Part shown: positions 33,940 to 42,065 of the stretch, in pieces
Layout: each line of letters opens with the position of its first letter
Position numbering within the stretch: position 1 is the first letter of the stretch
NCBI RefSeq assembly: GCF_900107925.1
Contig: NZ_FNUJ01000014.1
Coordinates: 62,001-126,000 of the forward strand
Length of the DNA stretch: 64,000 nt
Reading direction: 5' to 3'
Source of the DNA: Amycolatopsis pretoriensis
GTDB lineage: Bacteria > Actinomycetota > Actinomycetes > Mycobacteriales > Pseudonocardiaceae
Notes under the pieces: generated by a model
Database searches by the model: none
What the model saw: the letters and a program-made list of their open reading frames with translations, nothing else
What the model was told of the DNA's origin: nothing
Made by a program: the position numbers and the translations under genes

Positions 33940-33979
33940 GACGCGACGTCTTGTCTAGACGCAACGTCGCGTCTAGTCT
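33940..33979. promoter_or_regulatory. Nested TetR operator and promoter of the SDR gene
   Basis: Two overlapping dyads: GACGCGACGT/ACGTCGCGTC at 33940-33949 and 33964-33973, and CTAGACGC/GCGTCTAG at 33955-33962 and 33969-33976. TTGTCT (33951-33956) and TAGTCT (33974-33979), 17 bases apart, form a rightward promoter inside them. The site lies between the divergent TetR and SDR genes, so it is the natural target of that repressor. Confidence 0.65.
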
Positions 33980-34007
33980 CGCGGTGAAGCCATTCGAAGG
34001 AGAACCC

Positions 34008-34670
34008 GTGTCCCCCAAGCAAGCCCTCGTCGTCGGCGCCTCTCGCGGGCTCGGTCTCGTCCTCGCCGGCGAGCTGGTCCGACGCGGCCGGCACGTCATC
34101 GCGACCACTCGCCGCGACAGCCCCGACCTGCCCGGCGTCGAGATCGAATCACTCGAGATGACGAGCCCCGTGCAACTGGCCGCCCTGCGCGAACGGCTGG
34201 CCGGCCGGAACCTCGACCTCCTCTTCGTCAACGCCGCCATCGACCGCGGGAACACACCCATCGGCGAGGTCCCCACCGACGTGTTCACCGAGGTGATGGT
34301 CACCAACGCGCTGAGCCCGCTGCGGACCGTCGAAGCCCTGGGCGACCTCGTCACACCCGACGGGACCATCGCCGTCATGTCGTCCGAGCAGGGCAGCATC
34401 TCCCTGAACACCGAGGACGGCTACGAGCTGTACAAGGCCAGCAAAGCCGCCCTCAACCAGCTGATGCGCAGCTACGCGACTCGCACGGCCGGGGACGGCC
34501 GGACCAAGCTGCTCATCGACCCCGGCCACAACCGCACGCGGCTCGGCGGCCCCGACGCTCCCCTCGATCCCGAGGAGAGCATCCCGGCGGTCGTCGACGT
34601 GCTCGAAGCCGAGGCCGGAAAGCCCGGCTTACGGTTTCTGGACCGCCACGGCGAACCCGTGCCGTGGTAG
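34008..34670 (+). CDS. SDR-family oxidoreductase
   Basis: A 220-residue SDR of the short C-factor-like group: ALVVGASRGLGLVLAGELVRRGRHVIATTR at residues 6-35, NAAI near 75, VMSSEQGSISL with the catalytic Ser near 125, and YELYKASKAALNQLMRS with Tyr and Lys near 143-147. GTG 34008 has AAGGAG six bases upstream. It is divergent from the TetR gene and controlled by the operator in between. The TetR, MFS exporter and SDR together look like a drug-response unit. Its stop lies five bases from the convergent stop of the first biosynthetic gene. Confidence 0.86.
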   Translation: MSPKQALVVGASRGLGLVLAGELVRRGRHVIATTRRDSPDLPGVEIESLEMTSPVQLAALRERLAGRNLDLLFVNAAIDRGNTPIGEVPTDVFTEVMVTNALSPLRTVEALGDLVTPDGTIAVMSSEQGSISLNTEDGYELYKASKAALNQLMRSYATRTAGDGRTKLLIDPGHNRTRLGGPDAPLDPEESIPAVVDVLEAEAGKPGLRFLDRHGEPVPW

Positions 34671-34674
34671 CCGC

Positions 34675-36447
34675 TCAGCGGGCGACGGCGTACGCCTGCT
34701 GACCCCGGGGACTCGCGGCGGCCAGGACGAACCCGTCGGCGAAGCCCGTCGCGCACACCTTGCCCAAGGACTTCTCCGCCGCCAGCACGACGTCGTGGCC
34801 GCGCTCGCGCAGCTGCTCGACCACTTCCGCCGGGCACCCGGCCTCGACGACCAGGCGGTTCGGGCGGGCCGACCGCGGCGCGAAGGACGACGGGACCTGG
34901 TCGGTGTGGAACGCCCGCTGCTCGACCGCCGCCTGGGGACGCAGACCGCCGTCCACGTGGCTGACGAAGAAGTTCAGCGTCCACTGGTCCTGCTGGTCGC
35001 CGCCCGGGGTGCCGAATGCCAGGTGCGGGCGGCCGTCCTTGGTCACCAGTGTCGGGCTGAGCGTGGTCCGCGGGCGCTTGCCCGGCGCGACCGTGTTCGG
35101 GTGTCCGTCGACGAGCAACGCCATCTGGCCGCGGGTGCCGAGCGGGAAGCCGAGTCCCGGGATGAGCGGCGAGCTCTTCAGCCAACCCCCGCTCGGCGTC
35201 GCGACGACCATGTTGCCGTCGCGGTCCGACGCGCTGATGCAGCACGTGTCGCCCTTGGCCGCCGTCAGCTTCGCCACCGCCGGGATGCCGTCGGCGAGCT
35301 GGACGCGCCAGTCCGGGTCGGCCGGGGCGGGCAGCGGCGGCTCGGGGAACCAGCCGTCCAGGCCCGGGCGAAGTGAACCGCACGCCCGCTCCCCCACCAG
35401 GTCACGCCGGGCGGCGGCGTACTCGGGATCGAGCAGCCGGTCGAGCGGGACGTCCGAGAACGCCGGGTCGCCGTAGAAGGCTTCCCGGTCGGCGAAGGCG
35501 AGCTTCGCGCACTCGACGACCGTGTGCAGGTGCTCGGCGCCGCCGTGGTCCATCGCCGCCAGGTCGAACCCGTCGAGCAGGCCCAGCTGCTGCAGGAACA
35601 CCGGGCCCTGTGACCACGGGCCCGCCTTGTGCACGGTGTGGCCGCGGTAGTCGCCCGCGAGGGCCGGCTCGATCGTGGGCCGCCAGGACGCCAGGTCGTG
35701 GCCGGTGAGCAGGCCGCCGTTGCGGCGGCCGGTGCAGTCGAAGGGCTCGGCCGTGGCCAGGTACTTGTCGATCGCCTCGGCGACGAACCCCTGGTAGAAC
35801 ACGGCGACGGCGGCGTCGATCCGGTTCTCGCGCCCGCCCGGGGCGGCCTCGGACTCGGCGAGGATCCGCCGGTACGTCGCCGCGAGGGGCCGGTTGCGCA
35901 GCCGGGCGCCGGCCCGGGGCGGCCGTCCGTCGGGCAAGTAGACCTCGCCGGACGCGGTCCACTCCTCACGGAAGAGCGGTTCGAGGACCTCGATCATGTC
36001 GGCGGCCTTGGGCAGCAACGGAAAACCGTCTTCGGCGTACGCGATCGCCGGGGCGAGCACCGTGCCCAGGTCGAGCCGGCCGCGGTCGCGCAGCAGCCGC
36101 AGCCACGCGCCGAACGCGCCGGGCACGACGGCCGGCAGCAGGCCCGAGCCGGGGATCGCGTCGACGCCGCGGTCGCGGAACGCCTGGGGTGTCGCGGCTT
36201 CCGGCATGGGGCCCTGGCCGCAGATCACCTCGACGTCGCCGGTCGCGCCGTCGTGGACCAGGATCGGGACGTCGCCGCCCGGGCCGTTGAGGTGCGGTTC
36301 GACGACCTGGATGACCAGCGCCGTCGCGACGGCCGCGTCGAACGCGTTGCCGCCGAGGTCGAACATCGCGGTGCCGGCGGCCGAGGCCAGCCAGTGCGTG
36401 GAGGACACGGCCCCGCGGGTGCCGAGCAGTTCGGGTCGGTCGAGCAC
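34675..36447 (-). CDS. Gamma-glutamyltransferase-family enzyme of the 4-alkylproline pathway (LmbA type)
   Basis: A 590-residue GGT-fold protein without signal peptide: VSSTHWLASAAGTAMFDLGGNAFDAAVATALVIQVVEPHLNGPGGD at the start, the autoprocessing site KGDTCCISASDRDGNMV near residue 405 (Thr as nucleophile), and GTPGGDQQDQWTLNFF near 490. In lincomycin and PBD pathways the homologue (LmbA) is a C-C bond-cleaving enzyme that trims the oxidised tyrosine-derived pyrroline rather than acting on glutathione. Its cytosolic form and place in operon with the PhzF, LLM, tyrosine hydroxylase and VOC genes support this role. It is one base from the PhzF-type gene. Confidence 0.82.
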   Translation of the reverse strand: MLDRPELLGTRGAVSSTHWLASAAGTAMFDLGGNAFDAAVATALVIQVVEPHLNGPGGDVPILVHDGATGDVEVICGQGPMPEAATPQAFRDRGVDAIPGSGLLPAVVPGAFGAWLRLLRDRGRLDLGTVLAPAIAYAEDGFPLLPKAADMIEVLEPLFREEWTASGEVYLPDGRPPRAGARLRNRPLAATYRRILAESEAAPGGRENRIDAAVAVFYQGFVAEAIDKYLATAEPFDCTGRRNGGLLTGHDLASWRPTIEPALAGDYRGHTVHKAGPWSQGPVFLQQLGLLDGFDLAAMDHGGAEHLHTVVECAKLAFADREAFYGDPAFSDVPLDRLLDPEYAAARRDLVGERACGSLRPGLDGWFPEPPLPAPADPDWRVQLADGIPAVAKLTAAKGDTCCISASDRDGNMVVATPSGGWLKSSPLIPGLGFPLGTRGQMALLVDGHPNTVAPGKRPRTTLSPTLVTKDGRPHLAFGTPGGDQQDQWTLNFFVSHVDGGLRPQAAVEQRAFHTDQVPSSFAPRSARPNRLVVEAGCPAEVVEQLRERGHDVVLAAEKSLGKVCATGFADGFVLAAASPRGQQAYAVAR

Positions 36448-36448
36448 G

Positions 36449-37318
36449 TCAGCTTCCCTTCTCCGGGTCCGGGTCGGCCAGCTCGCCGGCCCCGGCCGGC
36501 AAGACGGCCCCGGACACCGACGCCGACACCGGCCGGCCGCCGTCGACCCGGACCGAACAGTACAAAGTGGATGGACGGCCCTGCTCCCGGCCTTGGCGCA
36601 GCGTGAAGTCGTGGACGCCGTCGCCGGTGAGCCACCCCGCCTCGACGAGCCAGACGCCGAGGCCGAGCGCGGCCGAGGAGCACGCCGGGTCCTCCGGCAT
36701 GCCGTAGCCGGGCGCGAACAGGCGGCCGTGCGCGGTGTTCGTCGCCGGGTCCCAGCTGAACACGAGCACGTCGGCGAGGTCGGCGGCGGCCATGGCCGCG
36801 AAGTCGGGTACCGCGGCCGCGACGGCGTCGGCGCGCACCGGCAGGAAGTGGAACGCCGGGCCGAAGCCGCACGCGGCGGGAAGGGCGCCGTCGGCCGCGG
36901 GGGCGGGCAGGCCGACGGCGCCGAGCAAGGTCCCCGGGTCGAGCGGTGCGCTCTCCAGGGGGTCGTTCGCGGTGATCTTGCCCGCCTCGGCGGACACGTC
37001 CAGGGGCAGCCGCTTCGGCCCGCACTCCTGCACGACGCGCCCGGCGGGCACCAGGCCGAGCCGCGCGAGCGTCACCGCCGTGCCGACGCTGGAGTGGCCG
37101 CCGAACGGCGATTCCGCTTCCGGCGTGAAGACCCGGACGCGGTAGTGGGCACCGGTCCCGGTGGGCGGCAGGACGAACGCGGTCTCGGTGTGGTTGATCT
37201 CGCGGGCCAGCGCCTGCATGCCCGCGGTGTCGAGGTCGCCGGCCTTCGGGACGACGCCGAGCGCGCTGCCGGCGTAGACGTGGTCGGCGAACATGTTGAC
37301 GATCTCGTACGCGGGCAT
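36449..37318 (-). CDS. PhzF-family isomerase of the 4-alkylproline pathway (LmbX type)
   Basis: A 289-residue PhzF-fold protein: MPAYEIVNMFADHVYAGSALGVV, the catalytic Glu in INHTETAFVLPP near residue 45, the GGHSSVGTAVTLARLG segment near 72 and PAFHFLPV, then a second half with PEDPACSSAALGLGVWL. In lincomycin, hormaomycin and PBD clusters a PhzF-type enzyme isomerises the conjugated intermediate before reduction; that is the role assumed here. It is not the phenazine PhzF, although PhzD/PhzE-like genes lie in the same cluster. GAGAGGAA precedes ATG 37318. Confidence 0.82.
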   Translation of the reverse strand: MPAYEIVNMFADHVYAGSALGVVPKAGDLDTAGMQALAREINHTETAFVLPPTGTGAHYRVRVFTPEAESPFGGHSSVGTAVTLARLGLVPAGRVVQECGPKRLPLDVSAEAGKITANDPLESAPLDPGTLLGAVGLPAPAADGALPAACGFGPAFHFLPVRADAVAAAVPDFAAMAAADLADVLVFSWDPATNTAHGRLFAPGYGMPEDPACSSAALGLGVWLVEAGWLTGDGVHDFTLRQGREQGRPSTLYCSVRVDGGRPVSASVSGAVLPAGAGELADPDPEKGS

Positions 37319-37328
37319 GCTGTTCCTC

Positions 37329-38192
37329 TCAGGACAGATCGAGCGAGTCGAGGACGCGCTCGTCCCCTTGGTAGGGCTCCGATTCGCGGGGCCAGTGCAC
37401 GACCAGGTCGGTGAAGCCGAGGTCGGCGAACGTGCCGGAGGCGTCCGCAAAGGACTGCGCGGAGTCCAGCACGCCCCCGACGGTCGCGCCGGTCACCAGC
37501 AGCTTCCCCGCCGACGCCGGGTCACGGCCCGCCGCGACGCACGCGTCTTCGAACGCCCGGAGCTGGTCCTTCAGCTCCGGCACGACCAGGTCCCAGCGGC
37601 GGGCGTCGAACCGGCCCGGCGCGCCAGCGGTGAGCCACGTTTCGCCGTACCGCGCGGCCAGGCCCATCGCCTTCGGGCCGGTCGCGGCGACGGCGAACGG
37701 CACGTGCGGCCGCTGCACGCAGCCCGGTTCCATCCGCGCGTCCACGCAGCGGTAGTACTGGCCTTCGTACGACGTGAGCGGCTGCCGCAGCAGGAGTTCC
37801 GTCAGTTCGAGGAACTCCGCGAACCGCGCGGAGCGGCTCCCGCCGGGTGCGTCGCCAAAGACACTTTCGTCGTATCCCCCGGCCCCGGAACCGACCCCGC
37901 AGATCAAGCGGCCGCCGGAGATGTCGTCGAGCGTCATCAGTTCCTTGGCGAACGGCACCGGGTGGCGGAACGTCGGCGTCGCGACGAGCGAGCCGAGCCG
38001 CATCTTCGAGGTCACCCCGGCCGCGGCGGTCAGCGTCGGCAGGCAGCCGAACCAGGTTTCGTCGCGCAGCCAGCGCCACATCAGGTGGTCGTAGGTCCAG
38101 GCGTGGTCGAACCCGAGCTCTTCGGCGCGGCGCCAGCGGTCCCGCGCGGCGGACCAGCGCTGCTCGGGCAGCAGGACGATGCCGTGGCGCAC
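37329..38192 (-). CDS. LLM-family F420-dependent reductase of the 4-alkylproline pathway (LmbY type)
   Basis: A 287-residue luciferase-like TIM barrel: MRHGIVLLPEQRWSAARDRWRRAEELGFDHAWTYDHLMWRWL at the start, RLICGVGSGAGGYDESVFGD near 93 and AATGPKAMGLAARYGETWLT near 168. Group members use reduced F420. In the 4-alkylproline pathway the LmbY-type reductase performs the last double-bond reduction; in PBDs lacking one reduction an exocyclic double bond remains. It lies between the PhzF and tyrosine hydroxylase genes with four to ten bases between them. Confidence 0.82.
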   Translation of the reverse strand: MRHGIVLLPEQRWSAARDRWRRAEELGFDHAWTYDHLMWRWLRDETWFGCLPTLTAAAGVTSKMRLGSLVATPTFRHPVPFAKELMTLDDISGGRLICGVGSGAGGYDESVFGDAPGGSRSARFAEFLELTELLLRQPLTSYEGQYYRCVDARMEPGCVQRPHVPFAVAATGPKAMGLAARYGETWLTAGAPGRFDARRWDLVVPELKDQLRAFEDACVAAGRDPASAGKLLVTGATVGGVLDSAQSFADASGTFADLGFTDLVVHWPRESEPYQGDERVLDSLDLS

Positions 38193-38195
38193 GGC

Positions 38196-39110
38196 TCAGT
38201 CCGCCGGCGATCCGGCGGCGCACGCGGCGACGTCGGCGAGCAGGCCGACGAACCCGGCCTCGCAGGAGCGGACCTCGGGACTGGTCAGCTCCGCCGGCGG
38301 GTCGGCGGCATCGGACACGGAGTCGACGCCGTTCTCGGACACGTCCACCGCCACGGCGTTGAGCCGCCGCAGCAGCTGCGCGACGACGTCCGGCAGCGAC
38401 GTCGGCGCCCGCAGCGTCATGAAGTAGTTGTCGTAGACGGCGCCCAGGACGTCCGGGTGGTGCGTCTCGGTGGCGCCGGTCGAGTCCTGCAGCAGGGACC
38501 GGCCACTCGGCACGAGCTTCGCGGCGATGCCGCCGTGCACCCGTTGGTAGAAGCCGACTTCGTCCCGCAGTGCCTTGACCCCGGGCGAATCGTCGTTCGG
38601 CAAGCCCTTGCCGCGGTAGAGGTCGCGGACCGGGGCGAAGTCCGGCGCCCAGGTGCCGCTGAACCCGCGGTGCTGCAGGAACATGCTGGGCCGGATGACC
38701 TCGTGGTAGACGTCGATCGGCGTCGAGCTGGTGTAGAGCAGCATCGCGCTGAAGCCGCGGGTGAACAGGGCCGCCGAGGCCAGTGCCGCCTCGCGGTCGC
38801 GCTCGCCGCGCTCGGCCAGCGCCAGTTCGCGGGCGACCAGCTGCCACAGCACGAACGTGACCTGGTGGCCGGTGATCCAGCGGAACCAGTAGAGCCGGTC
38901 GGACGACTCGACGGGTTCGACCGCGCCCGGGGCACCGCCGCGGGAGAGGTGCTCCAGGTGCGTGCACAGGCCCGCGAACCGGGAACACGGCCCGTCGCCG
39001 CCCGGTTCGGTGCCCGCGTCCGGGATGGTCAGCGGTTCGAGACCGTAGGGGAAGTCGCCGAAGTCCCACCCCTCGCGCACGGGGACCTCGGTCAACACGG
39101 GGACGGTCAT
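38196..39110 (-). CDS. Heme-dependent L-tyrosine 3-hydroxylase (LmbB2/SibU/TomI type)
   Basis: The 304-residue product belongs to the histidine-ligated heme tyrosine hydroxylase group found in PBD, lincomycin and hormaomycin clusters. Typical segments are FRWITGHQVTFVLWQLVARELA near residue 75, RGFSAMLLYTSSTPIDVYHEVIRPSMFLQHRGFSGTWAPDF near 115-155 (with the conserved His in YHEVIRP) and GFYQRVHGGIAAKLVPSGRSLLQ near 190. It would convert tyrosine to L-DOPA, the first step to the alkylproline unit. TGATG couples it to the dioxygenase gene upstream. Confidence 0.85.
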   Translation of the reverse strand: MTVPVLTEVPVREGWDFGDFPYGLEPLTIPDAGTEPGGDGPCSRFAGLCTHLEHLSRGGAPGAVEPVESSDRLYWFRWITGHQVTFVLWQLVARELALAERGERDREAALASAALFTRGFSAMLLYTSSTPIDVYHEVIRPSMFLQHRGFSGTWAPDFAPVRDLYRGKGLPNDDSPGVKALRDEVGFYQRVHGGIAAKLVPSGRSLLQDSTGATETHHPDVLGAVYDNYFMTLRAPTSLPDVVAQLLRRLNAVAVDVSENGVDSVSDAADPPAELTSPEVRSCEAGFVGLLADVAACAAGSPAD

Positions 39111-39622
39111 CACGCGGCCTCCGGAATCCAGGTGAATTCGTATTCCAGGCCGTTCACGTCGAACGCGTAGAAACTCTGCACGCCGTCGGCGTCGGTGACG
39201 ATCTCCGTCGCCGGCTCGTCCCGGGTGAAATGATATCGACCGGATTCGTACAGCTTTATCCAGTGCCGCTGCCACGCGTGTATTTCCGCGGGCGAGCCGA
39301 CCTCCATGCAGACGTGCTGGAACTGCGCGTTGCCGGGGTCGGGCGCTTCGGCCCCCTCGCCGGCGCGCTCGAAGAGGTGGAACCGGGTGCCGCCGGCCCG
39401 CAGCTCGACGAGCTTCACGATGCCGGGCAGCCGGCTCGTGGTCAGCTCGGAGAACTCCGCCAGGGACCAGTTTTCCTTGCAGCCGAAGAAGTCCTGGTAC
39501 CACGAGACGCAGTTGTCCAGGTCGGCGGTCTGGATGCCCAGGTGGTGGAACGCGGCCGCGCGCAGCGGGGCGAGACGGGGCGACTCGAGGGTCGCCACAG
39601 CGTGCTCGGTCATGGTCGCCAT
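39110..39622 (-). CDS. VOC-fold L-DOPA 2,3-dioxygenase (LmbB1 type)
   Basis: A 170-residue vicinal oxygen chelate protein: RAAAFHHLGIQTADLDNCVSWYQDFFGC near residues 21-48 (first His ligand), GNAQFQHVCMEVG near 98 (second His) and DVNGLEYEFTWIPEA at the end (Glu ligand). In alkylproline pathways a one-domain VOC enzyme cleaves L-DOPA at the 2,3 position, and the product closes to a pyrroline. It is the first gene of a five-gene leftward operon and shares a divergent promoter region with the O-methyltransferase. Confidence 0.85.
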   Translation of the reverse strand: MATMTEHAVATLESPRLAPLRAAAFHHLGIQTADLDNCVSWYQDFFGCKENWSLAEFSELTTSRLPGIVKLVELRAGGTRFHLFERAGEGAEAPDPGNAQFQHVCMEVGSPAEIHAWQRHWIKLYESGRYHFTRDEPATEIVTDADGVQSFYAFDVNGLEYEFTWIPEAA

Positions 39623-39724
39623 CCTTTCTTCCGGCGCCGGGCGAACATTCCCAGACGGCGCCTCGAGAGTGGCCTCGATCGATCAGCGGGGGCAGCTGCG
39701 AAATCAACCGCCCGATCTCCTTCG

Positions 39725-39754
39725 AGCCTACATTGGTTGCCGTCGGGAAATCAA
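39725..39754 (-). promoter_or_regulatory. Cluster operator site A and promoter of the alkylproline operon
   Basis: An interrupted dyad, TTGGTTGCC at 39733-39741 against GGGAAATCAA at 39745-39754, matches the three other cluster sites. On the minus strand TTGATT (39754-39749) and TAGGCT (39730-39725), 18 bases apart, make a promoter for the dioxygenase gene that the dyad covers. Confidence 0.6.
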
Positions 39755-39820
39755 GTTGGTGGCAAAAGAATCTCGATTCTCCCTTAAGTCCGACGCGATC
39801 CTCAAGTACGATCGGGAGAC

Positions 39821-40483
39821 ATGAGCGAAGACCAGTGGACGAAAATCGACACCTACACCTCGACCCTGATGGTGGAGCACGACGCCGCCCTGGACCTCGC
39901 GGCCAAGGCGAGTGCCGAGGCCGGGCTGCCGGAGATCGCGGTGGCACCCAACCAGGGCAAGTTCCTCCACCTGCTCGCCCGCACCCACGGCGCGCGCCGG
40001 ATCCTCGAGATCGGCGCGTTCGGCGGCTACAGCGCGATCTGGCTGGCCCGCGCGCTGCCCGCGGGCGGCACGCTGACCACGCTGGAGGCCGAACCGTCCT
40101 TCGCCGAGGTGGCGCAGCGGAACATCGACAACGCGGGTCTGTCCGATGTGGTCGACCTGCGCGTCGGCAAGGCGCTCGACACGCTGCCGGCGCTGGCGGG
40201 CGGCGAGCCGTTCGACTTCGTGTTCATCGACGCCGACAAGGCGAACATCCCGGAGTACTTCGGCTGGGCCCTGAAGCTGACCCGCCCGGGCAGCGTGATC
40301 GTCGTGGACAACGTGGTGCTCGACGGGCTCGTCGTGGAGGCCGACAGCCCCAACCCGGCGGTCCAGGGCGTGCGGCGGTTCAACCAGCTGGTGGCCGACG
40401 AACCCCGCGTCACCGCGACGACCGTGCAGACCGTCGGCAGCCGCGGCCACGACGGGTTCTGCCTGATGCTCGTCGAGAGCTAG
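39821..40483 (+). CDS. SAM-dependent O-methyltransferase (catechol/CCoAOMT type)
   Basis: A 220-residue family-3 O-methyltransferase: LHLLARTHGARRILEIGAFGGYSAIWLARALP at residues 44-75 (SAM loop EIGAFGGYS), TLEAEPSFAEVAQRNI, DFVFIDADKANIPEYF near 133 (metal-binding Asp) and VVDNVVLDG near 166. The family methylates one hydroxyl of a catechol with Mg2+. In this cluster it most likely caps the hydroxylated anthranilate ring, as TomG does in tomaymycin. GGGAG precedes the ATG by three bases. It is the only methyltransferase in the cluster and is not of the C-methyltransferase type. Confidence 0.86.
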   Translation: MSEDQWTKIDTYTSTLMVEHDAALDLAAKASAEAGLPEIAVAPNQGKFLHLLARTHGARRILEIGAFGGYSAIWLARALPAGGTLTTLEAEPSFAEVAQRNIDNAGLSDVVDLRVGKALDTLPALAGGEPFDFVFIDADKANIPEYFGWALKLTRPGSVIVVDNVVLDGLVVEADSPNPAVQGVRRFNQLVADEPRVTATTVQTVGSRGHDGFCLMLVES

Positions 40484-40495
40484 GAAGCCCACGAC

Positions 40496-40530
40496 CGGAG
40501 GGCCTTCCCGCGCCGCGGGGAGGCCCTCCG
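40496..40530. terminator. Bidirectional hairpin between two convergent cluster genes
   Basis: CGGAGGGCCT (40496-40505) pairs with AGGCCCTCCG (40521-40530), and the stem continues inward as CCCGC/GCGGG. With one G-U step this gives a stem of about 16 pairs and a three-base loop. It separates the O-methyltransferase from the end of the long leftward operon. Confidence 0.8.
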
Positions 40531-40547
40531 TCCATTCCGGACCCACG

Positions 40548-42065
40548 TCAGAGCCGATCGGGGTTGATCAGGTCCGGGGCGGTCCAGCCGTCGAGGTCGT
40601 ACTCGGCCAGGCACTGCTCGGCGAACCCCTTGTAGCCGTCCACCTGCCCGGACATCTGCTGCGCGGTGAGCATCTCGATCCGGACGTTCTCGTGGTTGCC
40701 CGAGAAGTTCCGCTCGTAGAGCTCGTTGCGGCCGGCGAACTCGGTGCCGACGGAGTCCCAGATCAGCTTCATCAGCTTGACCCGCTCGACGGCGTCGTAG
40801 CCCGACGAACCCCGCACGTACTTGTCGAGGTAGGGCCGCAGCTGGGGGTTCTGGAAGTCGCTCGCGTGCGAGTTCAGGTAGATCAGCGCGCTGCCGAGGT
40901 CCTGGTGGATGATCTCGCGCACCCGCGGGTAGCCGATCGTCATGAACCAGCGGTAGGCCATGCCGTAGTCGAGCTTCGGCAGCAGCGCGCCGTCCTTCCA
41001 CGGGTCGGGGTTCAGCGCCATCGCGTCACTCAGGCCCCAGAACATGTTGCGCCACGCGAGGACCTCGCCGATCCGGGTCTGGATGCCGCGGAAGTCCTTG
41101 GTGCCGGTGACGTCGACGCCCTTGAGCAGCAACCCGGCCAGGAAGTCCAGCTTGACCGCCAGCCGCGTCACGCCGTGGAACGTCGAGCGGTTCAGGAACC
41201 CCGACGCCGACAGGAAGGTCGCCGCCTTGGCCTGGTCGCCGTAGACGAAGACGTTCTCCCACGGGATCTTCACCTTGTCGAGCACGAAGATCGTGTCGTT
41301 CTCGTCGAGGCGGCTCGACAGCGGGTAGTCGAACGGGCTGCCCATCGTGTCGGCCTGCAGCGCGTAGGACGGCCGGCAGATCAGCTTGAGCCCCGGCGAG
41401 TCCATCGGCAGCGTCGCCACGAGCGCGAACTCGCGCTTCTTCACCGGCAGCCCGTAGTGGGCGATGAAGTTGCCGTGCGTCAGCGCGGACCCGGTCGCGA
41501 CGACCTTGGCTCCGCTGACGACCAGGCCGTCGTCGCGTTCCTCCTCGACGTGCACGAACACGTCCCCGACGTCGTCGGCCGCCTTGTGCCGGTCGACCGG
41601 CGGGTTGATGATCGCGTGGTTCCAGAACAGGACCTTCTCCTGCGCCTCGGCGTACCAGCGCCGGGCGTTGCCCTCGAACTCGCCGTAGTAGCCCGGGTCG
41701 ACGCCCAGGGTGGCCAGGAAGCTCGCCTTGTAGTCCGGGCTGCGGCCGAGCCAGCCGTAGCTCATCCGGGCCCACTCGGCGATCGCGTCCCGGTCGCCGA
41801 GCAGGTCCTGTGTGGACTTCGGGGCGCGGAAGAACTTGTGCGTGAACCCACCGCTGCCGGTGTCGGTCGGCGTGGTCAGCACGTCCTTCTTCTCCGGATC
41901 GTGCAGTGCGTCGTAGAGCCGGGCGGTCATCCGCGCGGTGTTGCGGAACGCCGGGTGCTTGGTCACGTCGTCGACGCGTTCGCCATACGCCCAGATCTCG
42001 CGGTCGTCGCGGATGCTCTCCAGGTACTCGTCCCCGGTCATCGGCCGGGTCGTCGTCTCGCTCAC
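40548..42065 (-). CDS. HpaB-type FADH2-dependent aromatic monooxygenase
   Basis: A 505-residue protein of the 4-hydroxyphenylacetate 3-monooxygenase oxygenase family: MTGDEYLESIRDDREIWAYGERVDDVTKHPAFRN at the start, the middle acyl-CoA-dehydrogenase-like fold (FNHAIINPPVDRHK-type segment near 150, VHVEEERDDGLVVSGAKVVATGSALTHGNF near 170-200), KIPWENVFVYGD near 275 and a C-terminal helical bundle. It ortho-hydroxylates phenols with FADH2 from a reductase, here encoded immediately upstream with a GTGA overlap. In tomaymycin the TomE/TomF-type pair hydroxylates the anthranilate; the same is assumed here. It is the last gene of the long operon. Confidence 0.86.
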   Translation of the reverse strand: MSETTTRPMTGDEYLESIRDDREIWAYGERVDDVTKHPAFRNTARMTARLYDALHDPEKKDVLTTPTDTGSGGFTHKFFRAPKSTQDLLGDRDAIAEWARMSYGWLGRSPDYKASFLATLGVDPGYYGEFEGNARRWYAEAQEKVLFWNHAIINPPVDRHKAADDVGDVFVHVEEERDDGLVVSGAKVVATGSALTHGNFIAHYGLPVKKREFALVATLPMDSPGLKLICRPSYALQADTMGSPFDYPLSSRLDENDTIFVLDKVKIPWENVFVYGDQAKAATFLSASGFLNRSTFHGVTRLAVKLDFLAGLLLKGVDVTGTKDFRGIQTRIGEVLAWRNMFWGLSDAMALNPDPWKDGALLPKLDYGMAYRWFMTIGYPRVREIIHQDLGSALIYLNSHASDFQNPQLRPYLDKYVRGSSGYDAVERVKLMKLIWDSVGTEFAGRNELYERNFSGNHENVRIEMLTAQQMSGQVDGYKGFAEQCLAEYDLDGWTAPDLINPDRL

